NCBI GenBank assembly: GCA_902795745.1
Contig: CADBMG010000047.1
Span: forward strand, 1 to 5,982
Origin: an uncultured Pseudomonadota bacterium
GTDB lineage: Bacteria > Pseudomonadota > Alphaproteobacteria > RF32 > CAG-239
Length of the DNA: 5,982 nucleotides
Reading direction: 5' to 3'
The stretch's first letter is position 1. Each line of letters opens with the position of its first letter. Below the pieces are notes generated by a model. The model searched no databases. It worked only from the letters and a program-made list of their open reading frames with translations, and had not been told where the DNA came from. A program made the translations under genes and the position numbers. Below, piece by piece: positions 1 through 5,186 of the stretch.

Positions 1-596
1 ATACCGATAGTCTGTTCAGCGGAGAAGAAAAATGGTCTGAAAGTGTTGAAAAAAATCCGCTTTATACCAAAAAGGATGCCGTTGCACAAGATAAAGAAAC
101 TGAACCGCTGGCTAAAACTAAGCGCAAAATGCAAGTTTTCTTCTCTCCTTTTATTGTAAATAGCTTGCTATTTTGTATAATCGTTGTTATGACAATTCTT
201 ATCGTCTATAATAATCGTTATCAAATTGTACGATTTATTCCGCAGATGGAAGACTTTTACGATGGTATGCATCTTGACAGTGTTTATGCCGGAAATAATT
301 TGGTATTTGATCAATTGGAAATAAACCAAACCGAACAAGGAATCAACCACTATGTGGAAATATCCGGACGCGTCTACAATAAAGGTTCATATAAGGTGAA
401 ATTGTTACCGATAAAAGCAATAATGTATGACAGTAACGGTAAAATTGCCGGCGAAGAAATTAAAACAATAGCAATGAATGACATCAAACCTAACACGGGT
501 GCTATGTTCTTTATACGCTTAGAAAATAAAACCGCGGATGAGAAAAAAATTAACTTATCTTTTGTTCCGCAAAATAAAAATTTCAATGGGAGATAA
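1..596 (+). CDS. DUF3426-like single-pass membrane protein (5' truncated)
   Basis: The frame is open from base 3 with no stop, so the gene starts before the window. The internal ATG at 129 lies just before the membrane segment and is unlikely to be the real start. The visible 197 residues hold a hydrophilic, charged linker (about 1-42), one membrane helix (about 50-69, rich in L, I and V), and an extracytoplasmic domain. That domain shows the pattern VEISGRVYN, then a conserved LP, then MYDSNGKI, then IKPNTGAMFFIRL. This is the layout of DUF3426 proteins, which often carry an MJ0042-type zinc ribbon at the N-terminus; that part would lie outside the window, so it is inferred. The molecular function of the family is unknown. 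The stop is 2 bases before the next ATG, and the last codons supply that gene's ribosome binding site, so the two genes are co-transcribed and probably coupled. Confidence 0.8.
   Translation, partial: TDSLFSGEEKWSESVEKNPLYTKKDAVAQDKETEPLAKTKRKMQVFFSPFIVNSLLFCIIVVMTILIVYNNRYQIVRFIPQMEDFYDGMHLDSVYAGNNLVFDQLEINQTEQGINHYVEISGRVYNKGSYKVKLLPIKAIMYDSNGKIAGEEIKTIAMNDIKPNTGAMFFIRLENKTADEKKINLSFVPQNKNFNGR
588..592 (+). promoter_or_regulatory. Ribosome binding site GGGAG inside the preceding gene's end
   Basis: GGGAG lies 6 bases before the ATG at 599. It overlaps the final sense codons of the DUF3426-like gene, which supports the chosen start and translational coupling. Confidence 0.7.
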
Positions 597-598
597 AA

Positions 599-1051
599 AT
601 GTTAAGAGATGATTTGCAAAACAGCTTAAAAGAAGCAATGAAACAACGTGATATGAAAACAGTTAATGCTGTTCGCTTAATTATTGCAGGACAGAAAGAA
701 AAGGATGTCGAGGCTCGCGGAAAGGGACTTGAAAAAGCCAGCGATAACGATTTGTTGGCTATGATGCAGACCATGATTAAACAACGCAACGAGTCGATTC
801 GCATTTATACCGAAAGTAATCGTCCGGACTTGGCTGCCAAAGAGCAAGATGAAATTGAGGTTATTACCCGCTTTTTGCCGAAACAACTTAGTACTGATGA
901 GATAACGGCAGCGATTAAAGTTGCCATTGCCGAAACAGGAGCTGCCGGAATCAAAGATATGGGCAAAGTTATGGGATCACTCAAAGGTAAATATACCGGC
1001 CAAATGGACTTTGGGGCTGCTTCGGCAATAATTAAACAACTGTTAAGTTAA
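599..1051 (+). CDS. yqeY: YqeY / GatB-tail-like protein
   Basis: This 150-residue protein has the full length of the stand-alone YqeY family, which resembles the C-terminal tail domain of the GatB subunit of tRNA-dependent amidotransferase. The N-terminal half (LRDDLQNSLKEAMKQRD, then AVRLIIA) is the family's helical bundle. The centre carries EIEVITRFLPKQLS, and the end shows the typical GIKDMGKVMGSLKGKY followed by a helix ending IIKQLLS. A role in binding tRNA or in amidotransferase biology is inferred from homology, and the true function is not established. It sits between a DUF3426-like gene (2 bases upstream) and dnaG (12 bases downstream), and YqeY next to dnaG is a recurrent alphaproteobacterial arrangement. 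The start is supported by GGGAG six bases upstream. Confidence 0.9.
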   Translation: MLRDDLQNSLKEAMKQRDMKTVNAVRLIIAGQKEKDVEARGKGLEKASDNDLLAMMQTMIKQRNESIRIYTESNRPDLAAKEQDEIEVITRFLPKQLSTDEITAAIKVAIAETGAAGIKDMGKVMGSLKGKYTGQMDFGAASAIIKQLLS

Positions 1052-1063
1052 TCGCATAACAAA

Positions 1064-2893
1064 ATGAATGATGATTTATCCAAATTTCTTGATGAATTGC
1101 GTAGCCGTCTTTCCATTGCCGATATTATCGGACAAAAGGTTAAGCTGACCAAACGCGGACGCGAATATCTCGGTTTATGTCCTTTTCATCATGAGAAGAC
1201 ACCATCATTCACCATTAATGAAAGCAAAGGATTTTACCATTGTTTCGGATGCGGAGCACATGGAGACATAGTGCGATTTTTGATGGAATCGGAAGGATTG
1301 CCTTTTATTGAAGCCGTAAAAAAATTAGCCTCCCAAGCCGGTATGCAGATGCCGGAATTCTCCAAAGAAAGTCAGGAACAAAGCCAAAAACGCAAATCGT
1401 TGTATGAGATTATGGATATGGCGGCGGCTTTTTTTGAAAAAAATCTACGTATGCCTATCGGTGCCAATGGTTTGCGCTACTTTAAGGAAAAACGAGGTTT
1501 AAGTGAAGAAGTGCTGCAAAAATTCCGTTTAGGTTATGCTCCAAATAATAACGGATTAAAAGCTCTGCTGTTATCTAAAGGAATTTCCGAACAAGATATG
1601 GTCGAACTTGGACTAATTGCCGTTCCAGAAGATAAAAGTCGCTCTTCACACGATTTCTTCCGTGACAGAGTGATGATTCCGATTATGGATAAACAGGGTA
1701 ATGTCATAGCTTTCGGCGGGCGGATTATGGATAACAGTCAACCTAAGTATCTTAACTCGCCGGAAACGCCGATTTTTAATAAGCGACGCATTTTGTATAA
1801 TATGACTCATGCTCGGGAAGCGGCATATCAAGCCAAAAGATTAATTATCTGTGAAGGATATATGGACGTGATAGCTCTTGACAGTTTTGGCTTTAACTAT
1901 GCAGTAGCACCGCTAGGAACAGCTTTGACCGAAGAACAAGTATTAGAGGCGTGGAAAGTCTGCCCTACCCCTACCCTATGTTTTGACGGTGATGGAGCCG
2001 GAATCAAGGCAGCTATTCGCTCAATTGATAGAATTTTACCTATTTTGCGAGCCGGTTATTCTGTAAATTATATATTCTTAAAGGAAAAGAAAGATCCTGA
2101 TGAACTGTTACACACTCTCGGACCTCAGGTATTTGAGCAGTATTTACAGCGTGCCAAACCGCTTGTTGATATATTGTGGCACAAATGCAAAATGAATAAA
2201 GATACGGAAACTCCCGAACAAAAAGCATTGATTGAAAAAGAAACTTACGAAGAAGTCAATAAAATTAAAGATCCGCAAATTCGCAGTTATTATATGCAAG
2301 AGATGAAACAGCGGATATATTATACATTCGGCCGAGGTTCTCAATACAAGAAAAAACAGGAACAAACCGCGACAAATAACGCATCGGCAACGGTTAGAAA
2401 TATACCGCAATTAAAAAAGACAGAGCACTTTAATTTTGTAAAAAAACCGCCGCTTACCGATTTAGATTTGCGTAGCATCGTTGCTGCCATGTTGCTGTAT
2501 CCGGAACTTATCGGAAAGTATGAAGAACGCTTGATGTCATTTGATATAGGCAATTCGGCAATGGCAAAGATTTTAACCGAAATATTGGAAATCAATCAAG
2601 AAACAGAAAATTTAGACAGTGATATTCTGCTGGAAAAAGTAAAATTAAATTTCATCGGTGAAGTCGGAGATTTATGGGAAATTAATATGTATCGCCAGCA
2701 AAAACTCTCTATGGCAGACTTAAATGCGCAAATAAGCAACAATTTGCAAACCATTCAATTAAAACAGATTGATAACGACATCAAAGAATGTATGGGTTTG
2801 ATGCAAACACAACCGACCGATTTGGATGAGCTTAATGCACGTTACCAACAACTGCTCAGAGAACGCAACAATATTTTGTTAATGAATGAATAG
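1064..2893 (+). CDS. dnaG: DNA primase DnaG
   Basis: A complete 609-residue bacterial primase, which makes the RNA primers for DNA replication and acts with the replicative helicase DnaB. Domains in order: an N-terminal CHC2 zinc-binding domain with ligands C39, H42, C60 and C63 (CPFH, then CFGC); the catalytic core with FGGR (217-220) followed by the conserved PKYLNSPETPIF stretch; the TOPRIM metal site with E264 in CEGYMDV and D308/D310 in FDGDGAG; then a polar linker (about 425-465) and a divergent helical C-terminal domain (about 470-609) that should bind DnaB. All key catalytic residues are present. No clear Shine-Dalgarno precedes the ATG, but FLDELRSRL and DIIGQKVKL fall where DnaG N-termini normally have them, and the gap to yqeY is 12 bases, so the start is sound. 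No rpoD follows. Instead the gene ends one base from a convergent gene. Confidence 0.97.
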   Translation: MNDDLSKFLDELRSRLSIADIIGQKVKLTKRGREYLGLCPFHHEKTPSFTINESKGFYHCFGCGAHGDIVRFLMESEGLPFIEAVKKLASQAGMQMPEFSKESQEQSQKRKSLYEIMDMAAAFFEKNLRMPIGANGLRYFKEKRGLSEEVLQKFRLGYAPNNNGLKALLLSKGISEQDMVELGLIAVPEDKSRSSHDFFRDRVMIPIMDKQGNVIAFGGRIMDNSQPKYLNSPETPIFNKRRILYNMTHAREAAYQAKRLIICEGYMDVIALDSFGFNYAVAPLGTALTEEQVLEAWKVCPTPTLCFDGDGAGIKAAIRSIDRILPILRAGYSVNYIFLKEKKDPDELLHTLGPQVFEQYLQRAKPLVDILWHKCKMNKDTETPEQKALIEKETYEEVNKIKDPQIRSYYMQEMKQRIYYTFGRGSQYKKKQEQTATNNASATVRNIPQLKKTEHFNFVKKPPLTDLDLRSIVAAMLLYPELIGKYEERLMSFDIGNSAMAKILTEILEINQETENLDSDILLEKVKLNFIGEVGDLWEINMYRQQKLSMADLNAQISNNLQTIQLKQIDNDIKECMGLMQTQPTDLDELNARYQQLLRERNNILLMNE

Positions 2894-2894
2894 T

Positions 2895-3287
2895 TTATCG
2901 CAATTTCAATAAACGTTTTTTTGCAGCCTTATATTCATCATCGGAAAGCAAATCTTCACGTTTTAAATTGGCAAGATTAATCAACATTTCAACTTCTGCT
3001 TTTGGCAACGGTAGAAAACGCCGCAGTCCTAAGGTGTATATACCGAAAATAGTAATGTAGAACACAAAAAAGGATATCAAATCAATCCACAAGTGAAAAC
3101 CAAAAAAATAAATAAGAGCATACTCAAACAATGCGGCAATCACAAACATTGTAGCATGTAAAGGATGTAATACGAGCAATACCAATGCCCATAGTGCCAA
3201 AATAATGGTTACCAACATAAGAGATATGGTAAATCCCAACATACCTCCACCAAGCGACATAAACGGTATAGAAGATAAAATACCCAT
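2895..3287 (-). CDS. Small membrane protein with C-terminal SHOCT-like segment
   Basis: A 130-residue protein with about three hydrophobic helices (roughly 14-40, 45-63 and 66-88), followed by a cytoplasmic-type basic tail. Residues 104-128 (NLANLKREDLLSDDEY, then a K/R/L-rich end) match the short SHOCT pattern, a helix-turn-helix found at the C-terminus of many otherwise unrelated bacterial proteins and thought to mediate oligomerisation. I do not recognise the membrane part, so no function is assigned. The ATG directly follows the stop codon of the upstream DUF3850-like gene. Its ribosome binding site AAGGAG (minus strand) lies in the last codons of that gene, 5 bases from the ATG, implying coupled translation. 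Its stop lies one base from the dnaG stop on the other strand, with no terminator visible between them. Confidence 0.8.
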   Translation of the reverse strand: MGILSSIPFMSLGGGMLGFTISLMLVTIILALWALVLLVLHPLHATMFVIAALFEYALIYFFGFHLWIDLISFFVFYITIFGIYTLGLRRFLPLPKAEVEMLINLANLKREDLLSDDEYKAAKKRLLKLR

Positions 3288-3566
3288 TTATTCTCCTTTA
3301 TGCACATTAAATTGAATTATTTGAAAACCGTATTCATTAATGTCTTCTTCCGACCAAAAGCGACAATCCTTTGTTTTAAGAACATACGACACATCTACGT
3401 CCAACATTCTACCGGTTTCTTTCTTTGAAACATCATCTATCTCAATCAGCGAAAGTGTATCTCCTTTTTCAACCTTAAAGTCTGCCAAACGAAGTTCAAA
3501 CTTTTTTTCTCCTAGAAGAATCTGATTGAAATACTTTGCCAATATTTTTTTATGGATTATTGCCAT
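3288..3566 (-). CDS. ASCH/PUA-like protein (DUF3850 type)
   Basis: A 92-residue protein resembling the DUF3850 group of the ASCH/PUA-like fold, a small beta-barrel usually linked to RNA or nucleotide binding. Near the N-terminus it has an HKKILAKYFNQILLGEKKFELR run, in which G19, E20, K21, K22, E24 and R26 form the usual G-x-K-x-x-E-x-R core. Next come FKVEKGDTLSLIEID (barrel strand) and a V-x-Y-V strand near the middle. The chosen start is the ATG at 3566. AAAGGGA on the minus strand lies 6 bases before it, and the conserved domain begins right after it. An ATG six bases further upstream would leave no spacing to that site, and a start at 3617 would add 17 residues with no support. It is the first gene of a two-gene operon with the SHOCT membrane protein. 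RNA binding is a family-level inference. Confidence 0.75.
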   Translation of the reverse strand: MAIIHKKILAKYFNQILLGEKKFELRLADFKVEKGDTLSLIEIDDVSKKETGRMLDVDVSYVLKTKDCRFWSEEDINEYGFQIIQFNVHKGE

Positions 3567-3588
3567 AGTCATTCCCTTTCTAAACACA

Positions 3589-3617
3589 AAATTAACCGAT
3601 AGCCCACACAAAATCAA
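3589..3617 (-). promoter_or_regulatory. Possible promoter for the DUF3850/SHOCT operon
   Basis: On the minus strand, TTGATT (3617-3612) is separated by 17 bases from TAATTT (3594-3589), which would place transcription start near 3582, close before the ribosome binding site. The match to consensus is moderate at -35 and poor at -10. It is kept because of position, exact spacing and its symmetry with the + promoter. Confidence 0.35.
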
Positions 3618-3661
3618 GTATTATCTCTAATAATAAATTAAAAAAATAGGAATATACTTGA
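3614..3661. repeat. Inverted repeat spanning the divergent promoters
   Basis: TCAAGTAT (3614-3621) and ATACTTGA (3654-3661) form a perfect 8-base inverted repeat with a 32-base AT-rich centre. Each arm contains most of the -35 box of the promoter that points away from it. It could be a two-half operator for a shared regulator or a product of similar promoter contexts. Confidence 0.5.
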
Positions 3662-3686
3662 CAAGCCCATATCTCAGCCTTATCTT
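3658..3686 (+). promoter_or_regulatory. Sigma-70-type promoter for the 197-aa protein / lipoprotein operon
   Basis: A perfect -35 box TTGACA (3658-3663), a 17-base spacer and a -10-like TATCTT (3681-3686) predict transcription start near 3693. The resulting leader is about 33 bases and ends in a strong ribosome binding site. The gene order downstream fits one transcript covering 3726-4697. Confidence 0.7.
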
Positions 3687-3712
3687 AGGGCATATAAAAT
3701 GTGCTTTAAATT

Positions 3713-3718
3713 AAGGAG
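3713..3718 (+). promoter_or_regulatory. Ribosome binding site AAGGAG deciding the start at 3726
   Basis: AAGGAG lies 7 bases before the ATG at 3726. An in-frame ATG at 3699 lies upstream of this site, very near the predicted transcription start, so it is rejected as the start. Confidence 0.85.
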
Positions 3719-3725
3719 CTATATT

Positions 3726-4319
3726 ATGAAAAAAGCAGAAAATGTAAAAGAATTCGTTGAGCGTGTAGATGCAGCAAAAAAACTTAACCCTAAGGATTTA
3801 TCTTCTGATCAGGATTTGAGTATTGCCATCATGAACCTTATTTCCATTGAAGAACATCTGGTATTTTCAGGTGCTAAAACCGGAAAGAATTCGTATTTTG
3901 ACTTAATTAAACAAATACGTGAAACACGAAAAAATCTTTTACAAAAAATCATTCCGAGTTACGAAGGTGAAGTTTGGTGCATTTCTAAACATCTGCTTGC
4001 CAGTTCAATGCGTTTAATGGAAGTTGGAACAAAGCAACAATCGCTCGGACGTGATGAAGAAGCATATAAGTTGTTCAATTCCGCTTATGATTTGTACTGC
4101 TTGTTTTGGGGGCTCAATATGGGCATGATGGAAACAAAAGATTTGAAGTGGATTGAACCGGATGTTGAAGAGGTTAAAAAAATAGCAGTTAAAGCTCAAA
4201 CAGCCATGCAAGATGCCGTAGTTGAACAGGTTAAGGAAACCACTGTACAAGAAGAGGATACTCCTTTTTCTAAAATGAAGAAACTTGTTCGCAAAGCTGT
4301 TAATTGTTGTATTGAATAA
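3726..4319 (+). CDS. Uncharacterised helical protein, 197 aa
   Basis: I do not recognise a named family. The protein is predicted to be mostly alpha-helical and soluble, with no signal peptide or membrane segment. Its core looks conserved: residues 39-54 (ISIEEHLVFSGAKTGK), a basic helix (61-76, IRETRKNLLQKI), then EGEVWCISKHLLA (80-92) leading into MRLMEVGTK (95-103). After this comes a helix pair (GRDEEAYKLFNSAYDLYCLFWGLN) with a TPR-like look. The fixed acidic, H, W, C and K residues in the EEH and EGEVWC-SKH stretches suggest a conserved surface or site, but no reaction can be assigned. The C-terminal 50 residues are charged, variable-looking and end in a C-C pair (194-195). The gene has a strong promoter and ribosome binding site and lies 12 bases before the thioredoxin-fold lipoprotein, so the two form an operon. 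Start at 3726 as decided by AAGGAG. Confidence 0.85.
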   Translation: MKKAENVKEFVERVDAAKKLNPKDLSSDQDLSIAIMNLISIEEHLVFSGAKTGKNSYFDLIKQIRETRKNLLQKIIPSYEGEVWCISKHLLASSMRLMEVGTKQQSLGRDEEAYKLFNSAYDLYCLFWGLNMGMMETKDLKWIEPDVEEVKKIAVKAQTAMQDAVVEQVKETTVQEEDTPFSKMKKLVRKAVNCCIE

Positions 4320-4331
4320 GTAGAGGAAAAA

Positions 4332-4697
4332 ATGCGTCAGATATTTGGCATTGCTTTAGGCATTTTGGGCATAATTTTTTTGGCTTCTTGCCACTCGGAA
4401 GATGATATAACTGAACTCAGCAAGCAGCAAGTGTACTTTTTCTATCAACAAACTTGTCCGCATTGTCATACCGCAGCGAGATACATCAAAAATAAATATC
4501 CTGATTTGAAAATAATCAGTCGTGATTTGAAATTACCGGGAAATCGAAAATTGTTCAAAGATGCGGTAACTCAATATAAAATCCGCGGCTCTGCCGGTAC
4601 CCCGCTGATTTGTTTCGGCGAACACTATATCATGGGCTGGGGGCCAAAAGATAAGGAATTGTTTGATTATTACATTCAACCTTATTTGCAAAAGTAG
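4332..4697 (+). CDS. Thioredoxin-fold lipoprotein with CPHC active site
   Basis: A 121-residue protein with a lipoprotein signal: M-R-Q, a hydrophobic helix (4-17), then the lipobox L17-A18-S19-C20, so C20 should be lipidated after cleavage by signal peptidase II. The residue after it is H, not D, which by the E. coli sorting rule would favour the outer membrane. The mature part of about 102 residues is a compact thioredoxin/glutaredoxin fold: strand VYFFY (34-38), active site C42-P43-H44-C45, and the cis-proline loop G89-T90-P91 followed by LICFG. CPHC is the dithiol motif of E. coli DsbA, but the helical insertion of DsbA is absent, so it is a minimal redox domain. It should act in the periplasm as a thiol oxidase, isomerase or reductase; the direction cannot be read from sequence. 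A ribosome site GAGG lies 5 bases before the ATG. It is the second gene of the operon starting at 3726. Confidence 0.88.
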   Translation: MRQIFGIALGILGIIFLASCHSEDDITELSKQQVYFFYQQTCPHCHTAARYIKNKYPDLKIISRDLKLPGNRKLFKDAVTQYKIRGSAGTPLICFGEHYIMGWGPKDKELFDYYIQPYLQK

Positions 4698-4755
4698 CTA
4701 TAATTCAAACAATCATCAATCATGTATACATCCTATTCGGATTTGTTTTTTATTA

Positions 4756-4778
4756 TCCGTTATCTTCGGATAACCGGA
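4756..4778 (+). terminator. UUCG-tetraloop hairpin, weak terminator candidate
   Basis: TCCGTTATC and GATAACCGGA pair with one bulged G around a TTCG loop closed by C-G, the very stable cUUCGg tetraloop. Only a short T run (TTTT at 4782-4785) follows, so termination of the lipoprotein operon would be inefficient. It may instead protect the 3' end of the mRNA. Confidence 0.4.
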
Positions 4779-4791
4779 ATGTTTTAACTGT

Positions 4792-4817
4792 AAATCTCTC
4801 CAAAACAACAGAGATTT
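4792..4817. repeat. Perfect 8-base inverted repeat
   Basis: AAATCTCT (4792-4799) and AGAGATTT (4810-4817) flank a 10-base loop. It is followed by GGG, not a T run, so it is not a standard terminator. Function unknown. Confidence 0.5.
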
Positions 4818-4876
4818 GGGAAACCGTACTGCTAAACTCTTTACGAGAAATCATCTTTTATCAACCTTATCAAGTC

Positions 4877-4902
4877 TGACTGACGTACTACCTACTCAGT
4901 CA
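4877..4902. repeat. Perfect 7-base inverted repeat
   Basis: TGACTGA (4877-4883) and TCAGTCA (4896-4902) flank a 12-base loop. The right arm overlaps the start of the ATTGC...GCAAT element, so the two may be parts of one decayed repeat. Confidence 0.45.
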
Positions 4903-4936
4903 TTGCGAATGATTCTCGGAAGTGTAGCAATCTCGC
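4896..4936. repeat. Degenerate ATTGC...GCAAT palindromic dispersed element
   Basis: The stretch reads CAGTCATTGCGA, about 15 bases, then GTGTAGCAATCTCG. The arms ATTGC (4902-4906) and GCAAT (4927-4931), with the flanking GTC and CTC, resemble the GTCATTGCGAG...GCAATCTC elements dispersed between genes in many bacterial genomes. The centre has diverged. Assignment is by resemblance from memory and needs a genome-wide copy search. Confidence 0.45.
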
Positions 4937-5017
4937 CTGTATAAAGTTTTTTTCTTCTCAATATTACTTTTTCAATTCGTACATTGCAATCACGTTTTCT
5001 ATATTTTATTCCACCTT

Positions 5018-5060
5018 ATTAAAAAAAGAAAAACGGAAGGATTAAAGACCTACTTCCGTT
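5018..5060 (-). terminator. Strong intrinsic terminator for the cysteine-rich gene
   Basis: Read on the minus strand, AACGGAAG (5060-5053) and CTTCCGTT (5039-5032) form an 8-base stem with a 13-base loop. It is followed at once by an interrupted T run (TTTTTCTTTTTTT). On the plus strand no T run follows, so it works in one direction only. It lies about 130 bases beyond the stop at 5187, so the transcript has an unusually long 3' tail. Confidence 0.85.
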
Positions 5061-5066
5061 ATATTA

Positions 5067-5090
5067 TAGGGTTTATATTTATTAGGGTTT
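5067..5090. repeat. Short direct repeat TAGGGTTT
   Basis: TAGGGTTT occurs at 5067-5074 and 5083-5090, with an AT-only spacer, inside the 3' untranslated part of the minus-strand transcript. Two 8-mers this close may be chance in AT-rich DNA. Confidence 0.3.
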
Positions 5091-5112
5091 TAAGTTTATT
5101 TAATTATCTATT

Positions 5113-5122
5113 CACCTCCTTT
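5113..5122 (-). promoter_or_regulatory. Orphan perfect Shine-Dalgarno sequence
   Basis: The minus strand reads AAAGGAGGTG, a full complement of the 16S rRNA 3' tail, yet no ATG, GTG or TTG at usable distance opens a frame. The built-in GTG would stop after three codons. It lies between the stop of the cysteine-rich gene and its terminator. It may be the relic of a lost gene or a ribosome-binding mRNA stabiliser. Confidence 0.5.
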
Positions 5123-5186
5123 GTTTTTCTACATCTCTTTAATTACAAATCTTTTTATTGAACCATAAGATCAGATTTTTATGCTA

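Larger units (their letters stand above)
4698..5186. other. Non-coding region between convergent genes
   Basis: About 490 bases with no open frame of credible length on either strand. It holds three inverted repeats (4756-4778, 4792-4817, 4877-4902), a degenerate ATTGC...GCAAT palindromic element (4896-4936), a minus-strand terminator (5018-5060), a short direct repeat (5067-5090) and an orphan Shine-Dalgarno sequence (5113-5122). The density of hairpins suggests decayed repeat elements rather than a lost gene. Confidence 0.7.

Noticed and set aside
2144..2410. Minus-strand ORF of 88 aa inside dnaG, with several similar ones in the window
   Set aside because: Antisense shadow of a well-conserved coding region, with no ribosome site or recognisable domain.
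3567..3617. Longer DUF3850-like protein starting at 3617
   Set aside because: The extra 17 residues have no ribosome site and cover the putative promoter. AAAGGGA fits the ATG at 3566.
3699..3725. Upstream ATG for the 197-aa protein
   Set aside because: It is only a few bases from the predicted transcription start and upstream of the strong AAGGAG that serves the ATG at 3726.
4722..4787. Small + strand ORF of 21 codons after the lipoprotein gene
   Set aside because: No ribosome binding site, and it runs through the UUCG hairpin. Nothing supports translation.
4938..4953. T run at 4947-4953 as a + strand terminator
   Set aside because: The nearest stem (ATTGC/GCAAT) ends about 15 bases earlier, so there is no hairpin directly before the T run.
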